DNA of 64,000 nucleotides. It comes from Endoryza sp044226045 (lineage in GTDB: Bacteria; Bacteroidota; Bacteroidia; Chitinophagales; Chitinophagaceae). Shown piece by piece: positions 22,347 through 32,098 of this stretch. The first letter of the stretch is position 1, and each line of letters begins with the position of its first letter. Below the pieces are notes generated by a model that did not search any database, was not told the DNA's origin, and was given only the letters and a program-made list of their open reading frames with translations. The position numbers were made by a program, and so were the translations under genes. The stretch covers positions 1-64,000 of the forward strand of contig JBGAHR010000016.1 in assembly GCA_044226045.1 (NCBI GenBank), written 5' to 3'.

Positions 22347-23645
22347 TTAATTTTCTGCGAATGGAATCGGCAGAGCAGACCAGATTTTATCGCCGGGCCG
22401 ATCGATAGGCAAATTGGCCAATCTATCGTAGCGACGCATATCTACCCAGCGATGTCCTTCAAAGAAAAGGGAATACCTTCTTTGATAAAGCATCTCGTCG
22501 ATCAGGGCAGCTTGTGTAACAGCTCCTCCATAAGGAGTTTGATTATGGGTTACACGCACTTTGGTGAGTGCTACCACAGCATCGGGCAGACTATTCGTTT
22601 GAATTTTCGCCTCTGCATAGATCAGGATCAGTTCCTCATTGCGAATGATGGGAATAGGCGCTGTACTGGAAGTGTACACCCACACATCGCGATTGCTGCT
22701 CAAGCCACTGGTAGAAGCGGGAGCGGCACGGAGGGTAGCTTTACCAATACGATCGTCGCCAGGAACGATGTCTGTAGCATAGCTGGGGTGAGCCAGGCGA
22801 ACTTCACCATTCTGGTTTTGCGGGAAGAATGCCGGGTTCAGCTGATCGCCGGAACCGGTAGAGAATACCTGATACACTCCGTTGTTAAAATCACCATTCA
22901 GATCAAGGAATGATTCATTCAATGCGGTCAGTGCAGCAGCCCACTGCTTGCGGTAAACCGCTACACGGGCAGCCAGCGCACGGTTGAATTTCAACAATCC
23001 GGCAGCATCATCAAAACCATCGAAGCCGGAAGTCAGTGCAAAGGAAATAGCAGAGCCGGTAAGATCCGTTTTGCCTTCATCAAGCAAAGCGGCAATGGCT
23101 GTCAGGGCATCATCATAGTTAAGGAAGGGCCCCAGGTTATTCTGATCAGCCACATCCACCCTGATACCATTATTATAGGTCAGGTTAAGATTGAGCAGCA
23201 ACTCATAAGCTTTGAGTGTTTTGCCAAAACCGGTATAGCCTTTCTTTTCTTCGGGTGAAATCTTGCTGGAATTGGTAGCCGCCTCGATCAGTACGTTGGC
23301 ATTTTTTACCGCGCGATAGCGGGAAGCCCAGGGGTTGGTGATATAGAACCCTGAATTGTCGAGCGGTGACGTGCCCATCAGTTCGGTTACAAAACGGGGA
23401 TCAGCGCCGGAGAAACGATACATTTCTCTTCCCAGCACTCCCACTACATCGAGATACGTGCCTTCGTTATTACGCATACCCGACAGGGTTCCGATTACCA
23501 ATCCATTGAGCTGGTCTTTGGAAGCATTCTTCAGGTAATCTTCGATAGTTGGGTTGTTCAGGTTGCCGTATTCTTTCTTACAGGAAGTAATCGTAACGGC
23601 CGCCAGCAACAACAGAGCGATATTATAATTAAATAGTCTTTTCAT
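22347..23645 (-). CDS. SusD/RagB-family outer-membrane lipoprotein
   Basis: The 432-residue lipoprotein has a signal peptide ending in T-I-T-S-C-K-K (lipobox Cys near residue 22). It has the SusD hallmarks: a TPR-like helical body, A-L-A-A-R-V-A-V-Y near residue 220, and the C-terminal L-I-Y-A-E-A-K and E-G-H-R-W-V-D-M-R-R-Y motifs. SusD proteins cap a partner SusC porin and bind the ligand. It follows the SusC gene by 18 bp. No glycoside hydrolase or peptidase is attached to this pair, so the ligand need not be a glycan. Confidence 0.93.
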   Translation of the reverse strand: MKRLFNYNIALLLLAAVTITSCKKEYGNLNNPTIEDYLKNASKDQLNGLVIGTLSGMRNNEGTYLDVVGVLGREMYRFSGADPRFVTELMGTSPLDNSGFYITNPWASRYRAVKNANVLIEAATNSSKISPEEKKGYTGFGKTLKAYELLLNLNLTYNNGIRVDVADQNNLGPFLNYDDALTAIAALLDEGKTDLTGSAISFALTSGFDGFDDAAGLLKFNRALAARVAVYRKQWAAALTALNESFLDLNGDFNNGVYQVFSTGSGDQLNPAFFPQNQNGEVRLAHPSYATDIVPGDDRIGKATLRAAPASTSGLSSNRDVWVYTSSTAPIPIIRNEELILIYAEAKIQTNSLPDAVVALTKVRVTHNQTPYGGAVTQAALIDEMLYQRRYSLFFEGHRWVDMRRYDRLANLPIDRPGDKIWSALPIPFAEN

Positions 23646-23663
23646 TGTTCTGTGATTTTCATT

Positions 23664-26621
23664 TTAGAAATCGATGGTTATGTGGAAGGTGGCGCGTTTG
23701 GATGCCGGGAAGGGATCCACGTCTACACCTGTTGAAAATCCTGTACCGAAGTTGGATACTTCCGGATCATAACCAGTATACTTGGTAATGGTAAAGAAGT
23801 TGTTGAGAGAAACTCCGGTGCGGATACCGCGAACAATTTTGCCGGGTATTTTATTGAAGGTGTAGTAAACACCGATTTCACGGAATCGGATGTATCCGGC
23901 GTTCTCTACAAAGCCAGTAGCACTTCCACCAAGGAAGTTTCCGATTCTCTGGGGACCATCAGGCACTCCGTTACCATCTTTGTCTGCATCATAGTCAGCG
24001 CTGGTGCTGCCAAAATCATTCAGCAACGTAGTCAGGTTGATATTATCTCCTTTATACTTCCAATGAACCAGGAAACGGAAAGTGAGTTTGTTGAAAAGTG
24101 TCACTTCGTTGAATGTGTTCATCTGGAAACGCGGTTCCTGGTCGCCCAGCACCACGATACCGGTTTTGTTAGGAGCGTCTGTACCTACGATCTGTGTTGC
24201 AGACTTGCCTTCTTCGATCTGGAAGGTACCAAGACTTGTACCGAATGATCCTAAACGAACAGAAGGAATGCTCAGCCTGGTTACTTTAGAACGGTTCATC
24301 CAGAAGTTAACAGAGCTGGTCCATTTCACATTTTTAGTTGAAACAGGTGTAGCATTAACCCCAATCTCTATACCTCTGTTGCGAAGGTCACCGGCGTTCA
24401 CGAATTTGGTAGAGAACCCAGAAGACGGAGGCACTGTTGCCAGCATCAGGAAGTCGTAGATCTTTTTATTGTAGAAAGTGATCTCGAAATTGAGTCGGCT
24501 GTTGAAAGTACTCAGATCGATACCGGCTTCCAACTCTGTTTGTCTTTCCGGTTTGATGTTTGGATCACCACCCTGAATCGCTACGATAGAACCCTGAAGA
24601 CCGCCGGTATTAGAAGGCACCAGCGTAGTGAACTTACTTCCGAAAGCAGGGAAGTTGGCAGACTGCCCGTAAGCAGCACGAACTTTCACGTTATCGAACA
24701 CTTTATCGTTGATCCAGTTCAACTTGGTCAGGTTGATAGAAGCTCCACCTTTGGGATATGCGTAATATCTTTTCACATCTCCGTTATTGGTAGAACGGTC
24801 AAAACGAATACCTGCATTCAGGTTGATCGCATCATTGATGCTCACCTCTTCCTGAACATAAATACCATCGTTCTGGAATTTGTTCCTGAACTGTTGAGCA
24901 GTCAGCGCACCACCCTGGTCAACATTTGATTGACCGGATGCTACCTGGGTAGCTACAGTAAGCAGGTTGTTGAAATCACCTTTTTCCTGGGTTAAACCGG
25001 CAGAAGTAGTGAATCCGAGGTTATCGTTGGGGTTGAAATTATTTACCAGAGACAAAATATAGTTTGTATTCAGGCTCTTGGTAAAACCCTGTATGGAAGT
25101 ACCCTTGTTTACAGCCTGGAACTGTAGTTCGCGAGGGAAAAGAGCTGTGGTAACAAGATTGTAAAAATCAACGCCGCCTCTTCCTACCAGTCGGGTAGTA
25201 GAACGATTGCCTTTCTGCAGAGTGGCTTCCAGGTTGAAGCCGGTGGCAAAACGGTTTACAGACTCATTATTCCGCATGAGCGCAATCGTCTGCAATACGT
25301 TTGATGCAGCGAAGGGGTTTGACGGATAGTTTCCAAACTGGTCGGGATGCAGTTCGATAAAGTTAGGTGTGGATGACAGCGAAATGCTATAGGTTACACC
25401 ATTGTTATCGTTACCGGTCAATCCACGATCAGCGGATGAATTTACATAGTTGGTGCTGATACCGATCTTGATGTTCTCGTTGATGCGGTGATCGATATTC
25501 AGACGAAGACTGCTGTTACGATATCCTGTATTCTTTACGATACCTTCTTCATCCTTCTGGGCTGCGGAGAAGTAAAAATTGGTTTTGTCTCCACCACCGG
25601 TCAGGCTCAGTACACTGTTGCGGGTAAATCCGGTATTGCCATACACTTCTTTTTCGTAGTCGTATAACTTTCCGGCAGACTGTGCATCGAGAAACTGTTG
25701 CTTGAGAGCTGCGCTTCTCACAGGGTCACTGCTCAGGGATGCTGCTGTTTCGGGAGTAAACTGACGAACACCGAGCAACTTTCTCACTTTCACGAAACCG
25801 AGGTCTTGTGAAAAACTTACGCGTGTAGGTCCTTGTTTACCTCTTTTGGTGGTGATGATGATTACACCGGCAGCAGCTCTGGATCCGTATACCGCAGCGG
25901 CAGAAGCGCCTTTCAGGATTTCAATATTCTCAATATCCTCTGCACGTAAATCAGCAATACGGCTACTGGGGTTATCCTGGTTAGAGGCATTACCACCGGC
26001 AGCGGCGCCTGTAACGGCGTTCAAACCACCGGATGTTGCTGAGTTATCCATGAATACCCCATCAACCACATACAAAGGTTGCGTGTTACCAAAGACAGAT
26101 GTAACACCACGCAGTTTCACAGACAAACCGCCACCTGGTGCGCCACTGTTGGCATTGATGTAGGCGCCGGGAATTTTTCCGTTCAGCGCGGCATCAAAGG
26201 TTTGGGCCGGTGCGGTTCCGCTCAGTTGTTTGCTGGAAATGGTGGCTACAGCATTGGAAAGGTTTCTTCTCTTAACCGAAGTTGCCAGACCCGTTACCAC
26301 CACTTCATCGAGGCGGGCGATATCCTCCTGCATTTTTATCTGCAGGTCGCCGCTGTTATTGTCGACTTTGATGTTTTGTGTTTTGTAACCGGTAGAACTG
26401 ATAACCAGTGTGGCATTCGCCGGCACTGATAACTGGAATTTGCCTTCGGCATCGGTTGTAGTACCCCGATTGGTTTGTTTGATGGTGATACTTACACCGG
26501 GCAATCCGCCGCCGTTGGCATCCGTCACTCTTCCGGACACCATCCTCTCCTGGGCTTGCAATGAAACGGGCAACAGGAACAGACAAATCAGTCCTGCCAT
26601 CCAAAGCATGAATCTTCTCAT
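23664..26621 (-). CDS. SusC/RagA-family TonB-linked outer-membrane protein
   Basis: The 985-residue protein starts with a signal peptide (to L-Q-A-Q-E). It has a CarboxypepD-regulatory-like domain (V-S-G-R-V-T-D-A-N-G), a TonB-box and plug (L-D-E-V-V-V-T-G; P-L-Y-V-V-D-G-V), the SusC signature E-N-I-E-I-L-K-G-A-S-A-A-A-V-Y-G-S-R, and a barrel ending in A-T-F-H-I-T-I-D-F. It forms the transport channel for the downstream SusD lipoprotein. It lies among AhpD-like genes in the long minus-strand block. Confidence 0.94.
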   Translation of the reverse strand: MRRFMLWMAGLICLFLLPVSLQAQERMVSGRVTDANGGGLPGVSITIKQTNRGTTTDAEGKFQLSVPANATLVISSTGYKTQNIKVDNNSGDLQIKMQEDIARLDEVVVTGLATSVKRRNLSNAVATISSKQLSGTAPAQTFDAALNGKIPGAYINANSGAPGGGLSVKLRGVTSVFGNTQPLYVVDGVFMDNSATSGGLNAVTGAAAGGNASNQDNPSSRIADLRAEDIENIEILKGASAAAVYGSRAAAGVIIITTKRGKQGPTRVSFSQDLGFVKVRKLLGVRQFTPETAASLSSDPVRSAALKQQFLDAQSAGKLYDYEKEVYGNTGFTRNSVLSLTGGGDKTNFYFSAAQKDEEGIVKNTGYRNSSLRLNIDHRINENIKIGISTNYVNSSADRGLTGNDNNGVTYSISLSSTPNFIELHPDQFGNYPSNPFAASNVLQTIALMRNNESVNRFATGFNLEATLQKGNRSTTRLVGRGGVDFYNLVTTALFPRELQFQAVNKGTSIQGFTKSLNTNYILSLVNNFNPNDNLGFTTSAGLTQEKGDFNNLLTVATQVASGQSNVDQGGALTAQQFRNKFQNDGIYVQEEVSINDAINLNAGIRFDRSTNNGDVKRYYAYPKGGASINLTKLNWINDKVFDNVKVRAAYGQSANFPAFGSKFTTLVPSNTGGLQGSIVAIQGGDPNIKPERQTELEAGIDLSTFNSRLNFEITFYNKKIYDFLMLATVPPSSGFSTKFVNAGDLRNRGIEIGVNATPVSTKNVKWTSSVNFWMNRSKVTRLSIPSVRLGSFGTSLGTFQIEEGKSATQIVGTDAPNKTGIVVLGDQEPRFQMNTFNEVTLFNKLTFRFLVHWKYKGDNINLTTLLNDFGSTSADYDADKDGNGVPDGPQRIGNFLGGSATGFVENAGYIRFREIGVYYTFNKIPGKIVRGIRTGVSLNNFFTITKYTGYDPEVSNFGTGFSTGVDVDPFPASKRATFHITIDF

Positions 26622-26694
26622 TGAAATTGATTTTTGTTTTAGAAATGATTATAGCACTAGTCCTCTGATAGGGTCAAATTAAAACAGTCGGTTG

Positions 26695-27267
26695 TTACAG
26701 GGAGACTGCCCTGGGCTGGCTGGCAGAATAGATATGAGAACCATATCCTTTCTCCGCCACCTGCCTGGCACGCAACGGATATGATGACATATCCGTTGGC
26801 GTAATGGTAGCGAGGCCATCTACATATCGGTTAAATAAGCAGAAAGCCGCAGCAATTAAAACGGTATCATGTATGTCGAGGTCTGTGGCTCCTTGCTGGC
26901 GAGCCGCTTCAATATCTTCCGGCAAAACAGCTTTTCCACTTTGCTGTACTTTGCCCGCGATCTGAAGCAGTGATTTTAATTTATCTGAAATAGGAGCATT
27001 TGAATAATCCTTCCTGACCTGATCAATAAGGTCCCGATTGTTGCCTGCATAAATGCAGGCAATCTCGCCATGCGAGTGATGGCAGTAAAAACAATCATTC
27101 AGGTACGATACGTAAGTAGCAATCAATTCTCGTTCAAGCATAGTCAATCCTTCATCGGTTCTTAATAGGACTTCCGCCAAAGCACTCAATGGTTCGGCAG
27201 TTTCGGGCCTGTAAGCCATGGCTCCCCGTATGCCCGGGAGCGTGTTCCCAAAGTCAATATGTGGCAT
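26695..27267 (-). CDS. AhpD-like carboxymuconolactone decarboxylase family protein (paralogue 2)
   Basis: This 190-residue protein has the motif C-F-Y-C-H-H-S-H (C59, C62, H66) and the shared N-terminus P-H-I-D-F-G-N-T-L-P-G-I-R-G with A-Y-R-P-E-T. The C-terminal half repeats the family pattern A-T-D-L-D-I-H-D-T-V-L-I-A-A-A-F-C. It lies 73 bp upstream of the SusC gene and 20 bp downstream of paralogue 3, so all are likely in one transcript. The role is thiol-peroxidase-like by family; the substrate is unknown. Confidence 0.85.
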   Translation of the reverse strand: MPHIDFGNTLPGIRGAMAYRPETAEPLSALAEVLLRTDEGLTMLERELIATYVSYLNDCFYCHHSHGEIACIYAGNNRDLIDQVRKDYSNAPISDKLKSLLQIAGKVQQSGKAVLPEDIEAARQQGATDLDIHDTVLIAAAFCLFNRYVDGLATITPTDMSSYPLRARQVAEKGYGSHIYSASQPRAVSL

Positions 27268-27287
27268 AACAATCGTTTTAAGGCAGA

Positions 27288-27824
27288 TCAGGATGGGAAA
27301 TGATAACCGGATACCATCCTCTTTCCCATTGCTTCATATGTCACAGGATTGTCAGGAGTATAACTGGCCAATCCATCAACATACCGGTTAAACATACTGA
27401 AAGTCGCTGCGATCAGTACAGTATCATGAATCTCGCGATCACTGGCACCTTGTTCTCTTGCACGTTGTATGTCATCCGGTTGAACGGATTTTCCAGATAC
27501 CTGTACTTTCCCGGCGATATTCAATAAAGCTTTCAGTTTTGGACTAATATCTGCCTGCTCAACATCATCCAAGACAGCATCAACCGTATAATGTGCTGCA
27601 CCGTACAAACATCTTGCTGCTGCGGCATGACTGTTTCTGCAAAACAGACAGTTGTTGCGATTGGACACATGGGCGGCCAATAGCTCCCGTTCGGCCTGCG
27701 AAAGCGGCGATTCATCCCTCAAAAGCACCTGTGCGAGCTCATATAAATATTTTCCGGTTTCTGGTCTGTATAAAACAAGACTTCGAATTCCGGGAATACT
27801 ATCGTCGATATCAATATGTGCCAT
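27288..27824 (-). CDS. AhpD-like carboxymuconolactone decarboxylase family protein (paralogue 3)
   Basis: The 178-residue protein has C-L-F-C-R-N-S-H (C59, C62, H66), the N-terminal A-H-I-D-I-D-D-S-I-P-G-I-R and Y-R-P-E-T, and the family segment A-S-D-R-E-I-H-D-T-V-L-I-A. It lies between the MFS gene (32-bp gap) and paralogue 2 (20-bp gap). The constant length and motif spacing across the four copies suggest recent duplication followed by selection for distinct partners (inference). Confidence 0.85.
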   Translation of the reverse strand: MAHIDIDDSIPGIRSLVLYRPETGKYLYELAQVLLRDESPLSQAERELLAAHVSNRNNCLFCRNSHAAAARCLYGAAHYTVDAVLDDVEQADISPKLKALLNIAGKVQVSGKSVQPDDIQRAREQGASDREIHDTVLIAATFSMFNRYVDGLASYTPDNPVTYEAMGKRMVSGYHFPS

Positions 27825-27856
27825 TATTCATCAAAACTTTAAATATTGCGGCCTGA

Positions 27857-29116
27857 TCAGGATTTTTCCAGAATAATTTCTCCGTCAGTTTCTGCCGTTA
27901 ATGGTTTTGGCCTGGCGTACAGGGTGAACACCAGTCCTATTACAAATACAAATGAAAAAACAAACAATGCATGTGCATAGCCTCCGAGGAAGTTGACCAT
28001 CACTCCTACAAATAATACGGCTACGCCTGTAAGAATCCGTCCGGTATTAAAACAAAAACCAGTGGCCATTCCTCTTACCGAAACCGGAAAAAGATCCGGA
28101 ATGAATACCGACAGTACACCCTGACTCGCGCCGAAAAATAAAGCCATTACCGCAATTTCAGCATAGATCAGGGAATTGAATGTTGCATTGGTCTTGAAAA
28201 GAACGATTGACAGGATGGAACAAACGAGAAAGCAAAACAACAGGGATCGCCTGATTCCGATTCCGTTTACCAGCCAGCCCGAGGCAAATCCCCCTAACAA
28301 ACCTCCCATTCCGAGCATCATCATACTGAGTCCCCGTTCTTTTTGTCCATCTCCCTCTGTTATCAGGGTTTGAATCCATGTGGGAAGCCAGAGAAAAATG
28401 GCCCACAACCCGATGAGCATGGAACCAAAAATGACGGAGCCGATAAAAAGATTGATGGAGTGAGAGGTCTGGAACAATTCCCTGGTCCGGTCTTTTCGCC
28501 CTGTCACTTCTGTCCGATTACTTTTCCATTGCGCAGACTCCGACAAAAAGCCCATAGCCAGCAAAGATAGTAATAACGGGGCCAGGCCCACGTAAAATGC
28601 CTGTCGCCAGGAAGCAACAAAATAATCGATTACCCCCGCAGAAAAAATACCTACCGGTATGGCGATGGAAAGTATACCCACAAAAATAGCCCTTGATTTC
28701 TTTGGCCATTCTTCCATCATCAGCGTGGTGGTGTTCACCAGTATTCCTCCGAGGCCGAAACCACTGAAGAACCGGCAGATCACCACCAGCCACCAGTTCG
28801 GCATCCATCCGGTTAAAGAAGTAAAAATACCAAGAGACAGGAAAGAGACAATAACGGCTGTCTTTCTTCCATATCGATCGCTGATCCAGCCGCAAATAAA
28901 TCCGCCTGCCGCAGATCCGAAAATAAACACGCTGTTTATGTATGCGCTGATGGTATTCAATGCTTCCTCGGTCTGATTTCCCAACAGGTCTTTTACCGCC
29001 ACCGGCAGGTAAACCGACATTAGTGTGGAAATCGTACCGGCGAAAACGGTGCCCAAAAAACAAATGGCAAACAACCATCCAAGCCGAACAGTGCTTCGTT
29101 GAAGATCAGTGTTCAT
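27857..29116 (-). CDS. MFS transporter (metabolite:H+ symporter-like)
   Basis: The 419-residue protein has twelve predicted membrane helices and the MFS loop motif G-W-I-S-D-R-Y-G-R-K after helix 2, with a related G-W-L-V-N-G-I-G-I-R-R in the second half. The family resembles aromatic-acid or sugar-acid symporters. Its start codon overlaps the stop of AhpD-like paralogue 4 by 4 bp (ATGA), which indicates translational coupling. It may move the substrate or product of the AhpD/haloperoxidase cluster across the inner membrane; direction and solute are unknown. Confidence 0.88.
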   Translation of the reverse strand: MNTDLQRSTVRLGWLFAICFLGTVFAGTISTLMSVYLPVAVKDLLGNQTEEALNTISAYINSVFIFGSAAGGFICGWISDRYGRKTAVIVSFLSLGIFTSLTGWMPNWWLVVICRFFSGFGLGGILVNTTTLMMEEWPKKSRAIFVGILSIAIPVGIFSAGVIDYFVASWRQAFYVGLAPLLLSLLAMGFLSESAQWKSNRTEVTGRKDRTRELFQTSHSINLFIGSVIFGSMLIGLWAIFLWLPTWIQTLITEGDGQKERGLSMMMLGMGGLLGGFASGWLVNGIGIRRSLLFCFLVCSILSIVLFKTNATFNSLIYAEIAVMALFFGASQGVLSVFIPDLFPVSVRGMATGFCFNTGRILTGVAVLFVGVMVNFLGGYAHALFVFSFVFVIGLVFTLYARPKPLTAETDGEIILEKS

Positions 29117-29682
29117 TGTACCTGGTTTTTGAGATGATCATACCCTCGTTGCAAGCGGTTGTACCCATGGTCTTTCAAACGCTTTCCCAGGTTATTATAA
29201 AACTCAGGGTTATCCGGAGTTGCGGTTGCCAGTCCATCCACGTATCGGTTGTAGAGGCAGAAGAGCGCCGCAATCAGGACCGTATCATGAATTTCCAGGT
29301 CAGTAGCGCCGGCTTCACGAGCAGCTTTGACAGATTCTTCTGTAACCGCCTTTCCACTTTGCCGGACCTGGTCGGCTATTACGAGTAACTTTTTCATCTT
29401 TTCGGAAACTGGAGCAGATGACAGGTCGGTAATCATGCAGCTTACTGTTTCGGATTCACCCAATAATACATTGGCTGCGGCTGTATGAGCCTGTGTGCAA
29501 AACCGACATCCATTACCCGATGAAACGATTGTAGCAATCAGCTCCCGTTCGGCTTCGGTTAGCGTAGATTCGCCTCTCAGTAAAACCTGTGTAAGCGCAC
29601 GGATAGGTGCGGCACTGTCCTGGCGGTACTCCAATAAACCGGTAATCCCCGGCAGATGGGTTTCTAAAGGAATGTAGGGCAT
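29113..29682 (-). CDS. AhpD-like carboxymuconolactone decarboxylase family protein (paralogue 4)
   Basis: The 189-residue protein has C-R-F-C-T-Q-A-H (C59, C62, H66). Its N-terminus P-Y-I-P-L-E-T-H-L-P-G-I-T-G is the most diverged of the four. It is translationally coupled to the MFS gene by a 4-bp overlap and lies 51 bp downstream of the FecA-like receptor gene. That places it between an outer- and an inner-membrane transporter in one probable operon. Confidence 0.85.
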   Translation of the reverse strand: MPYIPLETHLPGITGLLEYRQDSAAPIRALTQVLLRGESTLTEAERELIATIVSSGNGCRFCTQAHTAAANVLLGESETVSCMITDLSSAPVSEKMKKLLVIADQVRQSGKAVTEESVKAAREAGATDLEIHDTVLIAALFCLYNRYVDGLATATPDNPEFYNNLGKRLKDHGYNRLQRGYDHLKNQVQ

Positions 29683-29732
29683 GCAGTTATTTTTTTGGTT
29701 GGTAGCAATTATTTATTTCAGGCAAACATCCG

Positions 29733-31910
29733 TCAAAATTTAAAACTAACGGTCGCGCTCATGTTTCTTCCGTCGGATGGCCAGATGCCGGGTCCGGGAT
29801 AAAACATGGGGCGTTTGGTGAAATATTGTTTATTAAACAGGTTGCTGATATTAGCTTTCAAAGAAACCTGCTGGTTGATACGAACAGATCCGCTTAGGTC
29901 TACCAGCGAATAGGAAGGCACTTTCCCTACAGCTGATGTGGCCGGCGGGTTTACCGTGTTGAGTGCATCCGCATAGGTTTCAGCTGTAAAACTCCAAAGT
30001 ACGGATAAAGCCATTCTGTTTACCCGAAGACTGGCCCCATTCCGGGTAGTAAAGTCGGGAGCGCTTTCCACTTTGTTGCCTTTTATATTAATGTTGTTGT
30101 TTCCTGATTTAACAACGGCATCGAGGTAACGCGCATGCGCAATGGAAGTGGAGGTGAATACACCCAGGATAATCTTGTTATGAAGTAACCAGTTTGCTTC
30201 AACATACATCTCCACGCCCTTGCTCAATGAGTTGCCGATATTGGTTCTGTAAGAATAATAGTCTCCATTATTGTCTGTCTCTGCCAGCGTTCCAAAACGG
30301 TTGTTGATTCTAAGCAGATAGCCGGTAACATCCCAGCGCAGGAATTTCCATTTTCCCCGAAATCCCAGTTCTGCGTTAAAACCGTCGGCATCTTTAATAG
30401 CCGGATCAACCTTTTCCAGGGTGGAAGAAGGAATCAGGTCTTTAAAGAGCATGGGATGATAGGCCTGTGACCAGCCTCCATACAATTGGTATTCGCCGAT
30501 TTTATAAAGAAACCCGGCACCAAACAAAGGGAAATGATGGCCAATGCTAACGGGTATTTTATCAGACGGGTAATAATTAATAGTACCGCTCATGCGGGTT
30601 TCTCCGGACTCTATCCGCACACCTCCGGTTAGAGTAAGATTTCGTAAAACCTGCCAGCTGTTTTCAGCATAGGCAGCCCAGTTGGTTGTTTTCAGGTGCA
30701 CATCTCTTCCCCATCCCGGTTGCACAAGTGTTAAATCAAAATCTGTTCCTGTAGTGCCTTTCCCCAATTGCGTACGATGAAGGTCGTTATTCATGTATTG
30801 TACACCCGCCACAACATAATGAAACCGGTTCAACAGCCGGTATTGCTGCAATACCTTCACCTCCGAAGTATAACTGTTAAAGGCATCAATATCTACCTGG
30901 CGGTTATTATATTGAAGGGTGAGTGGATTAATGGTATCCGGAATGTTGGTGGGCTTATCATACATTACGCTGTTTCTTTTTCCAATCACCGCCGAGCTGG
31001 TCAATTCAATTCGGGTGTTGGGCGTGGCTTTCCAGGTAGCCTGTATGGAGGGAACATTGATATCGGGATTGAAATAGTTCCTTGACCGGGTTGATTGGCG
31101 GGGATTCGCTCTGAATTGCGCGTCTGTCAGCGGGCCTGCCATTTGATAAAGATATTCGGAGCGTGCCCATTCTGCCCGCACAGAAAATCTCGCGGAAAAG
31201 TCGTACTGAAGAATAATGTCGTGGGAAGAGGAGCTGGTATGTTCATTATCCCGGTATCCGTCTCTGGATTTCTTGTTGTAATAAGCGTAATAGGTAAATC
31301 GGTTAACTTTCCCTCCAATGGCATTATAGGAACTCAGTAAATGAAAAGACCCGACAGAATTGATGCTTTCGAAGCTGAACGGCCGGGTTGTATCTCCTTT
31401 TTTGGTTACATAGTTAAGGACGCCTCCGAATTGTGCCCCATATTGCAATGATCCGGTTCCCCGAATCAATTCTATTCTCTCAATACTTTCCAAAGGCATA
31501 CTGTAATGACTGGCCGGATATCCATACATATCTGAATTGGTCAGCATACCATCCTTACGAATATTGAATTCCCATCCGCGATGCGGATCAAGACCTCTTG
31601 TTGCGATATTGATCTGGTTACCGGCGCCGTCCATATCATAAATAAAAACACCCGGTACTTTGGCAAACAACTGCCTTCCCGTTTTCTCCGGCAATACCGC
31701 GGTGGACAGTTGCATATCGATCACTTCAGATTTCTTTCCTCCTACAATAAAGGCTCCATGCACTGCTGGTAAGGGTTGAATGCTGAGTTGCCTGTAAAAC
31801 GAAGTAATACTGACACTGTCGAGTGTTTTCACCTTAACAGTATCTGTCTGACTCCGACTAATCAGACAAGCTACCATCGATACCAACAAAATGCCTACCC
31901 TTTTTTTCAT
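29733..31910 (-). CDS. FecA-like TonB-dependent receptor
   Basis: The 725-residue receptor begins with a signal peptide (M-K-K-R-V-G-I-L-L-V-S to S-R-S-Q). It has no regulatory beta-sandwich; the plug follows directly (V-F-I-Y-D-M-D-G-A-G-N-Q-I-N-I-A-T-R-G-L; I-E-L-I-R-G-T-G-S-L-Q-Y-G-A-Q-F-G). Such a plug is typical of FecA/iron-chelate receptors. The barrel ends in S-A-T-V-S-F-K-F. ATG at 31910 is preferred over the ATG at 31946 because it gives a proper signal peptide. It lies downstream of the haloperoxidase-like gene after a 188-bp gap with a hairpin. Confidence 0.88.
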   Translation of the reverse strand: MKKRVGILLVSMVACLISRSQTDTVKVKTLDSVSITSFYRQLSIQPLPAVHGAFIVGGKKSEVIDMQLSTAVLPEKTGRQLFAKVPGVFIYDMDGAGNQINIATRGLDPHRGWEFNIRKDGMLTNSDMYGYPASHYSMPLESIERIELIRGTGSLQYGAQFGGVLNYVTKKGDTTRPFSFESINSVGSFHLLSSYNAIGGKVNRFTYYAYYNKKSRDGYRDNEHTSSSSHDIILQYDFSARFSVRAEWARSEYLYQMAGPLTDAQFRANPRQSTRSRNYFNPDINVPSIQATWKATPNTRIELTSSAVIGKRNSVMYDKPTNIPDTINPLTLQYNNRQVDIDAFNSYTSEVKVLQQYRLLNRFHYVVAGVQYMNNDLHRTQLGKGTTGTDFDLTLVQPGWGRDVHLKTTNWAAYAENSWQVLRNLTLTGGVRIESGETRMSGTINYYPSDKIPVSIGHHFPLFGAGFLYKIGEYQLYGGWSQAYHPMLFKDLIPSSTLEKVDPAIKDADGFNAELGFRGKWKFLRWDVTGYLLRINNRFGTLAETDNNGDYYSYRTNIGNSLSKGVEMYVEANWLLHNKIILGVFTSTSIAHARYLDAVVKSGNNNINIKGNKVESAPDFTTRNGASLRVNRMALSVLWSFTAETYADALNTVNPPATSAVGKVPSYSLVDLSGSVRINQQVSLKANISNLFNKQYFTKRPMFYPGPGIWPSDGRNMSATVSFKF

Positions 31911-32000
31911 CGTCGGCTTTTTATGCTTTGTATTTCCAATCAACACGGGTCGTTATATGTCCACTATTCTCAAAAAACTATTCATTTTAAATTCGTCAAA

Positions 32001-32019
32001 CCGTCCCGGCCGGGAACGG
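32001..32019. promoter_or_regulatory. GC-rich palindrome between the haloperoxidase-like and FecA-like genes
   Basis: CCGTCCCGGCCGGGAACGG is a near-perfect 19-bp dyad in an otherwise AT-rich 188-bp gap. It may be a terminator stem (TTT follows on the minus strand) or an operator for the FecA-like gene. Which of the two cannot be told from sequence. Confidence 0.35.
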
Positions 32020-32098
32020 CCAGGACTGTAGTCTGATCGAATAACCATATATAACCCTCAAAATTTTTATATAGAGGCAATATCAATTGCCCGTTTAT